Shown here in pieces: positions 56,103 through 64,000 of a DNA stretch of 64,000 bases. Position 1 is the first letter of the stretch. The number at the start of each line of letters is the position of its first letter. Under the pieces are notes generated by a model. It was not told the origin of the DNA. It saw only the letters and a program-made list of their open reading frames with translations, and did not search any database. The stretch is from an uncultured Paracoccaceae bacterium. Its GTDB lineage: Bacteria > Pseudomonadota > Alphaproteobacteria > Rhodobacterales > Rhodobacteraceae. The stretch covers positions 806,001 through 870,000 of the forward strand of contig CANKZJ010000001.1 of assembly GCA_947488605.1 (NCBI GenBank), given 5' to 3'. The position numbers were made by a program, and so were the translations under genes.

Positions 56103-56591
56103 TTATGCCTTATATGGGTCACTTAACCCTAATTTGCCAAGTATCTCTATCTCAAGCCCTTCCATCAAGGCTGCATCACGGTCGCGTTCGTGGTCAAACC
56201 CCAATAGATGCAATGTGCCATGAACAAGTAAATGAAGCGTATGATCATGCATCGTTTTGCCTGCCTCGGCGGCCTCGCGTTTACAAGTCTCAAAGGCAAT
56301 TGCAATATCGCCCAATTCGGTATCGGGACCCGGTCGCGGCGCAAGCGGCATCTCGCCATCAACTGCAGCAGCCCGTTCATCCGATGGCCAGCTAAGCACG
56401 TTTGTCGGCTGCGGCTTGCCACGAAAGTCTTCGTTCAGCGCGGCAATGCGCGCGTCGTTGCAAGCCAAAAGACTGATTTCAAACGCCGAAGGCTCAATTC
56501 CCAGACGTTCCAATGTCGCATCAGTTGCGAGCTGCGCGAGCGCATCAAAATCGCCCCAGCGTTTGTCCTCAACCAAACAATCTACTGTCAC
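56103..56591 (-). CDS. ybeY: Endoribonuclease YbeY (rRNA maturation factor)
   Basis: 162-residue zinc metalloprotein; the metal motif HGTLHLLGFDHERD is intact. It acts in 16S rRNA 3'-end maturation and ribosome quality control. ATGA overlap with phoH; follows the standard phoH-ybeY-corC-lnt order. Confidence 0.95.
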   Translation of the reverse strand: MTVDCLVEDKRWGDFDALAQLATDATLERLGIEPSAFEISLLACNDARIAALNEDFRGKPQPTNVLSWPSDERAAAVDGEMPLAPRPGPDTELGDIAIAFETCKREAAEAGKTMHDHTLHLLVHGTLHLLGFDHERDRDAALMEGLEIEILGKLGLSDPYKA

Positions 56592-57601
56592 TTTGGATCG
56601 TCAGCCTCGTAAGCTTCAATGATGGCCGCCACCAACGGATGGCGCACAACATCTTTGGAGGTAAAATAATTGAAACTGATCTTTGGGATATGCTTCAGCA
56701 AACGCTCTGCATCCCAAAGGCCGGAATTGACACCGCGCGGCAAATCTATCTGAGTGCGATCGCCGGTGATCACCATGCGCGAACCTTCGCCCAATCGGGT
56801 CAAAAACATCTTCATCTGCATCGTGGTGGCATTCTGCGCTTCGTCCAAGACGACAAAAGCATTCGACAATGTGCGTCCACGCATAAAGGCCAAAGGTGCG
56901 ATTTCGATCACCTTTTCCTCCATCATTTTGGCAGATTGCTTGCCCGGCAAGAAATCATTCAGCGCATCATAAAGCGGCTGCATATAGGGATCGACCTTGT
57001 CCTTCATATCGCCGGGCAGATAGCCAAGCTTTTCGCCCGCCTCAACAGCCGGACGGGACAGAATGATCTTATCAACATGGCCACTAATCAGCATGTTCAC
57101 ACCAACCGCGACAGCCAGATATGTCTTACCCGTACCTGCCGGACCAATGCCAAAGGCAAGTTCGTTGTCGAAAAGCGATTTCACATAGGCCTTTTGCGCG
57201 TCTGTGCGGGGCTCAACCAACTTCTTACGCGTCTTAATCTCAACGCGCGCGGTTTCCGCCTTGAACAACTCAATCTGATCACCGTTCTCGTTCAGCATGA
57301 TTTCCGTGTCCGGCGCCATACGCAACTCACGGTCCAAATCACCAGGTTCCAATGACCGGCCCGCCTCAAGACGCCTATAGAGCGCTTGCAGAACTTGGGT
57401 TGCCTCATGGCGTGCATCAGCATCGCCAATCACCGCAAGCTGATTGCCGCGCCGCAAAATCTGGACGCCAAGCTTATCTTCGATGGTGGTCAAGTTGCGG
57501 TCATATTCGCCGCAAAGATCGATCAGCAGAAAGTTATCTGGAAATTCCAACAGGGCTTCTGTGGACGCTTCAACGGGTGGGGTCAGGGCACCAGTGGCCA
57601 A
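56588..57601 (-). CDS. phoH: PhoH-like ATPase
   Basis: 337 residues. A KH-like N-terminal region is followed by a P-loop GPAGTGKTYLAVAVG and Walker B FVVLDEAQNA. Works with YbeY in RNA metabolism by genetic context. First gene of the phoH-ybeY-corC-lnt run. Confidence 0.92.
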   Translation of the reverse strand: MATGALTPPVEASTEALLEFPDNFLLIDLCGEYDRNLTTIEDKLGVQILRRGNQLAVIGDADARHEATQVLQALYRRLEAGRSLEPGDLDRELRMAPDTEIMLNENGDQIELFKAETARVEIKTRKKLVEPRTDAQKAYVKSLFDNELAFGIGPAGTGKTYLAVAVGVNMLISGHVDKIILSRPAVEAGEKLGYLPGDMKDKVDPYMQPLYDALNDFLPGKQSAKMMEEKVIEIAPLAFMRGRTLSNAFVVLDEAQNATTMQMKMFLTRLGEGSRMVITGDRTQIDLPRGVNSGLWDAERLLKHIPKISFNYFTSKDVVRHPLVAAIIEAYEADDPK

Positions 57602-57725
57602 TCAGATCTCCTTTATTCTCTAAGTACCGTTATCGTGACAACTCAGACCACGACGCGCAAGGCGTCAAAGGCAATTGTCACGGTATTGATACGAAATTAT
57701 TTTGGCTTTGCCGACGGTTTGATCA

Positions 57726-57751
57726 CTAAGGTGGATCTTGATCCACCTTAC
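57726..57751 (-). repeat. REP palindrome copy 3
   Basis: Perfect 11-bp arms TAAGGTGGATC / GATCCACCTTA around TT. Minus-strand reading GTAAGGTGGATCAAGATCC; the TAA inside it is the stop codon of miaB. Same family as the copies at 14.6, 52.4 and 60.6 kb. Confidence 0.75.
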
Positions 57752-59055
57752 AACAATTCACCCTTAAGCGAATTCGGGCTGTCTTGAACAATCTTCACAC
57801 GGCGGATTTGTCCCAACACATCTTGGGGCGCATCTGCATAAACAGCATGAAGATACTCCGACTTGCCGATCATCTGCCCGGTTTCGCGGCCAGCTTTTTC
57901 AAAAAGCACCTTCACTTCGCGCCCGACCATCGCCGCTTGCGTTTCGCGCTGCTGGTCGCGCAACAAAGCCTGAAGGCGCTGTAGACGCTCATTCATGACA
58001 TCCTCGGGCAGCTGCGGTTTTTCGGCGGCCGGCGTGCCGGGACGCGTTGAATACTTGAAGGAATAGGCCTGCCCGTAATGAACATCGCGGACCAACTGCA
58101 TGGTATCTTCAAAGTCTTGGTCCGTCTCTCCCGGGAAACCGACAATAAAGTCACCAGACAACAGCAAATCCGGACGCGCGGCCCGTATCCGCGCGATCAA
58201 ACGCACATAGCTTTCGCCGGTATGTTTGCGGTTCATCGCTTTGAGAATGCGATCCGATCCAGATTGCACCGGCAAATGCAGATAGGGCATCAATTTATCG
58301 CAAGTGCCATGCGCTTCGATCAAGGCATCATCCATGTCATTGGGGTGCGAGGTCGTAAAGCGGATGCGCTCCAGCCCGTCGACCTTGTCCAAAGCCCAGA
58401 TTAGTCCTGCCAAACCACCTTCGTGCCCGTGATAGGCATTCACGTTTTGGCCCAGCAGCGTGATCTCTCTTACGCCGCTTTCAACCAACTCTTGCGCCTC
58501 GCGGACAATGCGGTCCGCCGGACGTGAAACCTCCGCGCCGCGCGTATACGGCACCACACAAAATGCGCAAAACTTGTCGCAGCCTTCTTGAACGGTCAGA
58601 AATGCGGTTGGGCCACGTTTTGCCTTGGAACGTGTCTTGAGCGTATCGAACTTATCATCATCCGGAAAATCCGTATCGAGCGCCTTTTTCCCGGCCTGCA
58701 CAGCCTCTTCCATCGCTGGCAAACGGTGGTAACTCTGCGGTCCGACAACAAGGTCAACCATCGGCTGACGACGAATGATTTCTTCGCCCTCAGCCTGCGC
58801 GACACAGCCTGCAACACCAATTTTCAGATCAGGATTTTCAGCCTTCAGACCTTTGAAACGCCCCAACTCGGAATACACCTTTTCCGCAGCTTTTTCGCGA
58901 ATATGGCACGTGTTGAGCAGAATCATATCCGCATCATCTGGGGTCTTGGTTTCCACATATCCTTTGCCACCCAGCGCCTCGGCCATGCGTTCGCTGTCGT
59001 AGACATTCATCTGACAACCATACGTCTTAATATAAAGCTTCTTTGGCTCGGACAT
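57748..59055 (-). CDS. miaB: tRNA-2-methylthio-N6-dimethylallyladenosine synthase
   Basis: 435-residue radical SAM methylthiotransferase. N-terminal [15 protein letters not shown] holds a cluster cysteine, the SAM cluster is [15 protein letters not shown], and a C-terminal TRAM domain follows. Start at [13 protein letters not shown] (59055); another ATG lies four codons upstream. Stop codon is embedded in a REP. Confidence 0.95.
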   Translation of the reverse strand: MSEPKKLYIKTYGCQMNVYDSERMAEALGGKGYVETKTPDDADMILLNTCHIREKAAEKVYSELGRFKGLKAENPDLKIGVAGCVAQAEGEEIIRRQPMVDLVVGPQSYHRLPAMEEAVQAGKKALDTDFPDDDKFDTLKTRSKAKRGPTAFLTVQEGCDKFCAFCVVPYTRGAEVSRPADRIVREAQELVESGVREITLLGQNVNAYHGHEGGLAGLIWALDKVDGLERIRFTTSHPNDMDDALIEAHGTCDKLMPYLHLPVQSGSDRILKAMNRKHTGESYVRLIARIRAARPDLLLSGDFIVGFPGETDQDFEDTMQLVRDVHYGQAYSFKYSTRPGTPAAEKPQLPEDVMNERLQRLQALLRDQQRETQAAMVGREVKVLFEKAGRETGQMIGKSEYLHAVYADAPQDVLGQIRRVKIVQDSPNSLKGELL

Positions 59056-59167
59056 CGGGACACTCATGTGCTGGAATAACGACCGCCTTCTAGCGGCTTG
59101 GGGCGTGGCTTGCAATGCGGCTGAATATAGCAGAATTTGAAGCCAGCTCAGCTGGATACGCGCACCG

Positions 59168-60031
59168 ATGCACTACCCCTCACTTTTGGCACTCACGAAC
59201 GATCGCAATGGCGCGGCCACAAAAGGCCCGGTGGCGTTAGTATTGATTGAAGATGAAGTCGATGTCGCGCGTACCTTGCACCACCATGCGAAGGCTGGTT
59301 TTGCCCAAATCATCGCGTTCTGCGCACCAACACTGACGTTCCCAACGGGCCTACCGGAAAACGTCAGCCGCGTTGATCATGATGTAAGTAGCGCTGGCAC
59401 CCTGCAAACGATCATCAATGCCATGATCAAGGCGCGTCCTGATTGCTGGCTTTATTATTGCTACAATGCTGAATACGTTTTCTACCCATTTTGCGAGCAC
59501 CGCAGTGTCGGCGAAATGCTCGGATTTATGCAAGAAGAGCGCCGTGATGTTGTTTTGACTTATGTCGTCGATCTGTATGCAAAGGATCTTGCGGCACATC
59601 CAACCGGGGTCGATCCGGACGGCGCCTACTTTGACAAATCCGGCTACTATGCGCTTGCGCGACAAGACAAAGATGGCGCAGCAATCGAGCGACAAGTCGA
59701 CGTCTTTGGTGGACTGCGTTGGCGTTTCGAAGAACATATCGCGCGTGATCGCCAACGCACAGATCGCGTTGCGTTCCTCCGCGCCCAACCGGGATTGGAA
59801 ATGTTGCCGGATCGGTCATTTAATATGGCCGAATACAACACCTACTCGTGCCCTTGGCACAATAACCTTTCTGCTGCGGTGGCGTCTTTTCGAACAGCCA
59901 AAGCGCTACGGCGAAACCCTGGCAGCCGTGCAGTCATTCATACATTTCATTGGCCGCAGTCAGAACCCTTTAACTGGCAATCTCGACAGCTTTTGGATTT
60001 GGGGCTGATGGAACCGGGGCAATGGTTTTAG
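59168..60031 (+). CDS. Glycosyltransferase-2-like protein, altered DxD site
   Basis: 287 residues resembling a Rhodobacterales group annotated as glycosyltransferase family 2. It has the N-terminal strand [20 protein letters not shown] and the [12 protein letters not shown] segment, but where GT-A enzymes carry a DxDE metal site it reads [10 protein letters not shown]. Activity is therefore uncertain. The strongly conserved C-terminus ([16 protein letters not shown]) is overlapped by 62 bases by the convergent transposase-like gene. Divergent from miaB. Confidence 0.65.
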   Translation: MHYPSLLALTNDRNGAATKGPVALVLIEDEVDVARTLHHHAKAGFAQIIAFCAPTLTFPTGLPENVSRVDHDVSSAGTLQTIINAMIKARPDCWLYYCYNAEYVFYPFCEHRSVGEMLGFMQEERRDVVLTYVVDLYAKDLAAHPTGVDPDGAYFDKSGYYALARQDKDGAAIERQVDVFGGLRWRFEEHIARDRQRTDRVAFLRAQPGLEMLPDRSFNMAEYNTYSCPWHNNLSAAVASFRTAKALRRNPGSRAVIHTFHWPQSEPFNWQSRQLLDLGLMEPGQWF

Positions 60032-60506
60032 GCAGAGGGCGCTGCATCTGATGGTGCAGCGATGAGAATGGCCAATCGCTTGCACGGCTGACAAGTCCCG
60101 CATGAAGTGGCGCTGACCTGATCAAATGCATGTGCGTGGCAAGATCATCATCATCACGGATCAAATGTTCCCAGAAACGGCGCTGCCATATCCCTTTTTC
60201 ACCACGTCTTGCGTGGTTGGGTGGTACATAGTCAGGCTGCGGCGCATGCCTTGAAAACGTTGATTTGATCATCCGCCAACGTTTGGAAAAATCAGCGTCT
60301 CCCTCAGGCAAAGTCCAGATCATGTGGGCTTTGTTAGGTAGGACAACGGCGGCATCAATCTCAAACGGCCAGCTTTTGCGGCAAAGGCGTGTCGCGTTGC
60401 GGAGCAGTTCAATATGCGAGACAAGCAGGTCTGACGTTTGATCGTGCAACCGAACAGTAAAGAAATAGGTGCCCCCAGGCACCAAGAGACGGCGATAATT
60501 TGACAT
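59970..60506 (-). CDS. REP-associated tyrosine transposase (RAYT), catalytic residues lost
   Basis: 178 residues of the Y1/HUH RAYT family: SNYRRLLVPGGTYFFTVRL, then FEIDAAVVLPNKAHMIWTLP and the IWQRRFWEH block. The HUH motif reads K59-A60-H61 instead of His-x-His, and at the position of the catalytic Tyr in the usual H-V-D-Y-I context it has H125-M-H-L128-I. Both residues needed for DNA cleavage thus appear replaced. The last 20 codons are antisense to the glycosyltransferase-like gene. A REP copy lies 52 bases upstream of its start. Confidence 0.82.
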   Translation of the reverse strand: MSNYRRLLVPGGTYFFTVRLHDQTSDLLVSHIELLRNATRLCRKSWPFEIDAAVVLPNKAHMIWTLPEGDADFSKRWRMIKSTFSRHAPQPDYVPPNHARRGEKGIWQRRFWEHLIRDDDDLATHMHLIRSAPLHAGLVSRASDWPFSSLHHQMQRPLPKTIAPVPSAPNPKAVEIAS

Positions 60507-60557
60507 GCCGCCAAACTGAAGCGGTAGAGTTAATTAAAGGTAAAACCGTGATAGCCC

Positions 60558-60583
60558 GTAAGATGGATCATGATCCACCATAC
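60558..60583 (-). repeat. REP palindrome copy 4
   Basis: 26-base near-palindrome between irr and the RAYT gene; minus-strand reading GTATGGTGGATCATGATCC, with a perfect 14-bp core TGGATCATGATCCA (60564-60577). It begins 12 bases after the irr stop, and in the other direction lies just upstream of the transposase-like gene. Confidence 0.75.
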
Positions 60584-60595
60584 CGCAGGCGCGAC

Positions 60596-61012
60596 TTATG
60601 TGCGCCGCAACCGGATCACGACATCAACCGATGCGATCTCAGCACCGGCAGGCGCATCAGGCAAATGACGGATGACTAACTGTTCTGCAGGCGCATCCGT
60701 TAGCGTCGCCGTATCTTCCCAGTAGAAATGTGGGTGATCAGTCATGTTGGTGTCAAAGTAACTTTTCGAGCCATCGACCGTAATCTCGCGCATCAGCCCA
60801 ACTTCGCAGAACGCACGCAATGTATTGTAGACCGTCGCAAGCGACACTTTCTCATCGGCATCTGACGCCGCTTCAAACAAGCTTTCCGCTGTCACATGAC
60901 GATCTTGACCGTCGCCCACAAGCAATGTGGCCAATGTCATACGTTGGCGCGTCGGCCGCAAGCCGGCACCCGCCAGCCAGTCCGAACTCCGCTGTGTTTC
61001 AATCTCTGCCAT
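60596..61012 (-). CDS. irr: Fur-family iron response regulator Irr
   Basis: 138 residues. Winged-helix region LRPTRQRMTLATLLVGDG to LATVYNTLRAFCEVGLM; the dimerisation part has the HPHFYWED element typical of Irr in place of Fur's HHDH. Irr represses iron-demanding pathways when heme is scarce. Start MAEIETQRSSDW fits the family; codons run to 61054. Divergent from fabA, a conserved Rhodobacterales order. Confidence 0.88.
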   Translation of the reverse strand: MAEIETQRSSDWLAGAGLRPTRQRMTLATLLVGDGQDRHVTAESLFEAASDADEKVSLATVYNTLRAFCEVGLMREITVDGSKSYFDTNMTDHPHFYWEDTATLTDAPAEQLVIRHLPDAPAGAEIASVDVVIRLRRT

Positions 61013-61160
61013 GGTCGCTCTTTTGCTGCCTACCCCCTTCATATGGGAAGTCATGGGCCCGGATCAAATGAAATTAAGCACAAAAACCGCAGACTTGCCC
61101 TCTTAATCCCCTCAGTGGTAGAGGTCGCGAGACGCAGTAGAGAAGAATGAGACCAGTAAT

Positions 61161-61670
61161 ATGGCAGAATATCCGACAAGTTTCGACAAAGAAGACCTGC
61201 TCAAATGCTCGCGCGGGGAGCTCTTTGGCGAAGGGAATGCCCAGCTTCCTGCCCCTCCTATGTTGATGATGGATCGGATCACCGACATTTCTGGCGATGG
61301 TGGCGAACACGGCAAAGGCCATGTGGTCGCAGAGTTTGATATCACGCCTGATCTTTGGTTTTTTGACTGCCATTTCCCCGGAAACCCAATCATGCCCGGT
61401 TGTCTTGGGCTTGATGGCTTGTGGCAGCTGACGGGCTTCAACCTCGGTTGGCGCGGCTGGCAGGGGCGCGGCTATGCGCTGGGTGTAGGTGAGGTGAAGC
61501 TGACAGGTATGGTGCGTCCAGACCGTAAGATGCTGACATATCGCATTAATTTCACCAAGGCGATCCAAACCCGCCGTTTAACGATGGGCGTGGCCAACGG
61601 AATCGTTGAGGCCGACGGCGACGTCATTTACCAAGTTACAGATATGAAGGTTGCCTTGTCAGAAAGCTGA
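61161..61670 (+). CDS. fabA: 3-hydroxydecanoyl-ACP dehydratase/isomerase
   Basis: 169 residues. Dehydrates 3-hydroxydecanoyl-ACP and isomerises the product to cis-3, starting unsaturated fatty acid synthesis. Active-site His in [20 protein letters not shown]. First of fabA-fabB-fabI, with 37 bases to fabB. This anaerobic-type route coexists with the oxygen-dependent desaturase gene at 9 kb. Confidence 0.96.
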   Translation: MAEYPTSFDKEDLLKCSRGELFGEGNAQLPAPPMLMMDRITDISGDGGEHGKGHVVAEFDITPDLWFFDCHFPGNPIMPGCLGLDGLWQLTGFNLGWRGWQGRGYALGVGEVKLTGMVRPDRKMLTYRINFTKAIQTRRLTMGVANGIVEADGDVIYQVTDMKVALSES

Positions 61671-61707
61671 TCTGGGACTTTACGTGGATTATGAAGGAGA
61701 GGTGCCT

Positions 61708-62937
61708 ATGCGCCGTGTTGTTGTCACCGGTCTAGGGATCGTGTCCCCCATCGGAAATAACGTAGATGAGGTCCTGACCTCGCTTAAAGCGGGCAAGTCC
61801 GGGATCGAAGCCTCGCCTGAAATGGTCGAACACGGGTTTCGCAGCCAGATTGCCGGTACTTTGAAAATCGACATCAAAGACCACGTTGATAAGCGCACCT
61901 TGCGCTTTATGGGACCGGGTGCGGCGTATGCACACATCGCGATGGGTCAAGCCATCGCAGACGCCGGATTGGACGAAGATCATGTCGTTAATCCGATGAC
62001 AGGGCTGATTGCAGGATCAGGTGGGCCATCCACATCTGCGATTCTTGCAGCACATGACGTTGTGAAAACCACTGGTGCCACGAAACGGATTGGGCCGTTT
62101 GCCGTGCCAAAGGCGATGTCATCGACCGTCAGCGCCAACCTTGCGACCGCCTACAAGATCAAGGGCATGAATTTTTCCATCACCTCGGCTTGTTCAACAT
62201 CGTTGCACTGCATTGGTATGGCGGCACAACAGGTGGCACTCGGCAATCAAGACATCATGTTCGCTGGCGGTGGTGAAGAGCTGGACTGGACGCTGTCGTG
62301 CCTGTTCGACGCGATGGGCGCGATGTCGTCAAAATATAACGACACGCCTGAACGGGCCAGCCGCGCGTTTGATGCGGGCCGCGATGGCTTTGTGATCGCT
62401 GGTGGCGGTGCCATGGTCGTGCTCGAAAGTCTCGAGAGCGCACAAGCACGCGGTGCTAAAATCTATGCCGAAGTGACAGGCTTCGCTGCTACATCTGATG
62501 GCGCTGACATGGTCGCCCCGTCTGGCGAAGGTGGAGAGCGTGCGATGCGCGGCGCGCTGAAGACGCTGCCTGAGGACCGCAAGGTCAGCTACATCAACGC
62601 ACACGGCACATCGACCCCCGTTGGCGATGTCGGCGAAGTCGAAGCCGTGCGCCGCGTCTTTGGGCAAGGCACGACGCCGCCAATCAGTTCAACAAAGTCG
62701 ATGACGGGCCACAGCCAAGGTGCTACGGGCGCACAAGAAGCAGTCTACTGCTTGCTGATGCTGGAGAACGATTTCATCGCGCCATCAATCAATGTGGAAA
62801 CGCTCGACCCTGCACTGGATCCTACCGAGATCGCAACCGATTTGGTCGAAAATGCGGGCCTAGATACCGTGATGACCAACTCTTTCGGATTTGGTGGCAC
62901 GAACGGCTCCATGCTGCTTTCAAAATTCAAAGGATAA
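61708..62937 (+). CDS. fabB: Beta-ketoacyl-ACP synthase I
   Basis: 409 residues; elongates the cis-unsaturated intermediate made by FabA. Catalytic Cys in ITSACSTSLHCIG, His residues in NAHGTSTPVGD and KSMTGHSQGATG. Start MRRVVVTGLGIVSP follows AAGGAGAGGTG; the frame is open to 61651, overlapping fabA. Confidence 0.96.
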   Translation: MRRVVVTGLGIVSPIGNNVDEVLTSLKAGKSGIEASPEMVEHGFRSQIAGTLKIDIKDHVDKRTLRFMGPGAAYAHIAMGQAIADAGLDEDHVVNPMTGLIAGSGGPSTSAILAAHDVVKTTGATKRIGPFAVPKAMSSTVSANLATAYKIKGMNFSITSACSTSLHCIGMAAQQVALGNQDIMFAGGGEELDWTLSCLFDAMGAMSSKYNDTPERASRAFDAGRDGFVIAGGGAMVVLESLESAQARGAKIYAEVTGFAATSDGADMVAPSGEGGERAMRGALKTLPEDRKVSYINAHGTSTPVGDVGEVEAVRRVFGQGTTPPISSTKSMTGHSQGATGAQEAVYCLLMLENDFIAPSINVETLDPALDPTEIATDLVENAGLDTVMTNSFGFGGTNGSMLLSKFKG

Positions 62938-62941
62938 ACCC

Positions 62942-63733
62942 ATGACACTTTCGATGCAGGGCAAGCGCGGGTTGATCATGGGCGTGGCCAACGAACGCTC
63001 CATCGCTTGGGGGATCGCCAAGGCGATGGCGGACGCGGGCGCAGAACTTGCCTTTACTTACCAGGGCGAAGCTTTTGGCAAGCGGTTGGAGCCTTTGGCG
63101 CAGTCTGTCGGCTCTGACATCATGGTCGATGTGGATGTGACCGATGACGCGAGCATGGATTTGGCATTTTCGACCCTCAAAGATCGTTGGGGCACGCTTG
63201 ATTTCGTCGTCCACGCCATCGCGTTTTCTGACAAGAACGAACTGACAGGACGTTTCATCAACACCAGCCGCGACAACTTTAAGAACTCGCTGGCGATCTC
63301 GTGCTATTCCTTCATTGACGTGGCCAACCGCGCGTCTCAGATGATGCCGGACGGCGGCACGCTGTTGACCCTGACCTATCAAGGTTCGAACCGCGTGACC
63401 CCGTTCTACAACGTTATGGGCGTGGCAAAGGCGGCGCTGGAATCAACGACCCGCTACCTTGCCAACGATCTTGGGCCACAAGGTATTCGCGTCAACGCGA
63501 TCAGCCCGGGCCCGATGAAGACCCTCGCAGGGGCCGCAATCGGCGGCGCGCGCAAGACCTACAAGCACACCAACATGAACGCGCCAATGCGTGCGAACGC
63601 AACGCTCGAAGCGGTCGGAGGCACCGCCGTTTATCTGGCATCAGATGCAGGCGCCTGCACAACGGGTGAAATCATCCGCGTTGATGGCGGCTTTCATGTT
63701 CTGGGCATGCCGCAACCAGACCATTTGGTTTAA
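62942..63733 (+). CDS. fabI: Enoyl-ACP reductase [NADH]
   Basis: 263-residue SDR-type reductase for the last step of each elongation cycle. NAD region GVANERSIAWGIAKAMADAG, active-site Tyr and Lys in YNVMGVAKAALES, and INAISPGPMKTLA. Target of triclosan-type inhibitors. Starts 4 bases after fabB. Confidence 0.96.
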   Translation: MTLSMQGKRGLIMGVANERSIAWGIAKAMADAGAELAFTYQGEAFGKRLEPLAQSVGSDIMVDVDVTDDASMDLAFSTLKDRWGTLDFVVHAIAFSDKNELTGRFINTSRDNFKNSLAISCYSFIDVANRASQMMPDGGTLLTLTYQGSNRVTPFYNVMGVAKAALESTTRYLANDLGPQGIRVNAISPGPMKTLAGAAIGGARKTYKHTNMNAPMRANATLEAVGGTAVYLASDAGACTTGEIIRVDGGFHVLGMPQPDHLV

Positions 63734-63744
63734 CGGCAGCCCTT

Positions 63745-63770
63745 GGGATGGGTGATTTCACCCATCCTTT
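63745..63770 (+). terminator. Hairpin terminator after fabI
   Basis: 10-bp perfect stem GGATGGGTGA / TCACCCATCC (63746-63755 and 63758-63767) around TT, with TTT after it, 12 bases past the fabI stop and before the convergent SlyD-like stop. It has a REP-like look but lacks the GTA end. Confidence 0.7.
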
Positions 63771-63776
63771 CGCTGC

Positions 63777-64000
63777 TTAAGCGGCATCAATCCCAACAAT
63801 CTCAATCGCAAAGTTCAAGTCTTGCCCTGCCAGCGGGTGGTTTGCATCCAACGTCACCTCGGTCTCTGTGACCTCGGCGACCGTCACGGGCATCACCTGA
63901 CCTTGCGGCGTTTGCATTTGCAACTGCGTGCCCACTTCGCATGGGATTTCCGCAGGGATCTGATCACGCGGCACCGCTTGGCGCGCATCCGGGTTCACTT
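63777..64000 (-). CDS. FKBP-type peptidyl-prolyl isomerase (SlyD-like), partial
   Basis: C-terminal part of a SlyD/FkpB-like isomerase; the gene runs out of the window, so its start is not seen. Visible are RQAVPRDQIP, the IF-domain segment VTVAEVTETEVTLDANHPLAG and the FKBP end LNFAIEIVGI. Whole proteins are about 140-150 residues; roughly half is here. Confidence 0.85.
   Translation of the reverse strand, partial: VNPDARQAVPRDQIPAEIPCEVGTQLQMQTPQGQVMPVTVAEVTETEVTLDANHPLAGQDLNFAIEIVGIDAA

Noticed and set aside
1-64000. CRISPR arrays, prophage, insertion sequences, tRNA or rRNA genes
   Set aside because: No regularly spaced repeats, integrase or phage structural genes, and no cloverleaf or rRNA sequence seen. 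The only transposase-like gene is the RAYT.

Overview
The window is chromosomal DNA of a marine alphaproteobacterium of the Rhodobacterales (Roseobacter group; a Loktanella/Yoonia/Octadecabacter-like organism is my inference). The signs are the divergent irr / fabA-fabB-fabI block, the aroA-cmk ... rpsA-ihfB-lapA-trpF-trpB order, a SAM/SAH riboswitch in front of metK (a class largely confined to Rhodobacterales), a GTA-ended REP family, and pathways for marine osmolytes and sulfonates (carnitine, dihydroxypropanesulfonate). I see no phage, plasmid, CRISPR, rRNA or tRNA genes.

Layout. 1-8.9 kb: a one-protein reductive dehalogenase with its own reductase, DUF3572, a PleD-type diguanylate cyclase with a degenerate first receiver, an ECF sigma / membrane regulator / Spy-like sensor operon followed by a four-EF-hand protein, DUF983, a Nudix hydrolase and a drug/metabolite exporter. 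8.9-17.5 kb: fatty acid desaturase, XRE regulator, a four-gene carnitine operon (BKACE, lipocalin, small lipoprotein, carnitine dehydrogenase-thioesterase), GNAT, aldo/keto reductase, MFS transporter, outer-membrane protein. 17.6-24 kb: metG coupled to a small nonulosonate (sialic-acid-like) surface-glycan set. 24-32.7 kb: a radical SAM / DUF4130 DNA-metabolism pair, transporters, ychF, trpA, lldD and small genes. 32.9-42.8 kb: rplY and pth, normally neighbours, are separated by a sulfonate-catabolism operon (HpsN-like dehydrogenase, two further dehydrogenases, Usp, ComDE, FMN 2-hydroxyacid dehydrogenase) with a divergent LacI regulator and twin operators. 42.8-51.5 kb: trpB, trpF, lapA, ihfB, rpsA, trmL, a CAT-like acetyltransferase, cmk, aroA. 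51.6-59.1 kb: trmB, metK with its riboswitch, then lnt-corC-ybeY-phoH-miaB. 59.1-64 kb: a glycosyltransferase-like protein, a REP-associated transposase lacking its catalytic residues, irr, fabA, fabB, fabI, and the end of a SlyD-like isomerase.

How genes work together. The sulfonate operon can be read as DHPS to sulfolactate (HpsN), sulfolactate to sulfopyruvate (FMN enzyme, inferred), and sulfopyruvate to sulfoacetaldehyde plus CO2 (ComDE); uptake and Xsc must lie elsewhere. The carnitine operon converts L-carnitine to 3-dehydrocarnitine, then to betainyl-CoA plus acetoacetate, then to glycine betaine. A recurring architectural trait is convergent gene pairs whose stop codons share the same four bases (seven cases). 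Four 26-bp REP palindromes lie in one orientation at or just after stop codons of minus-strand genes.
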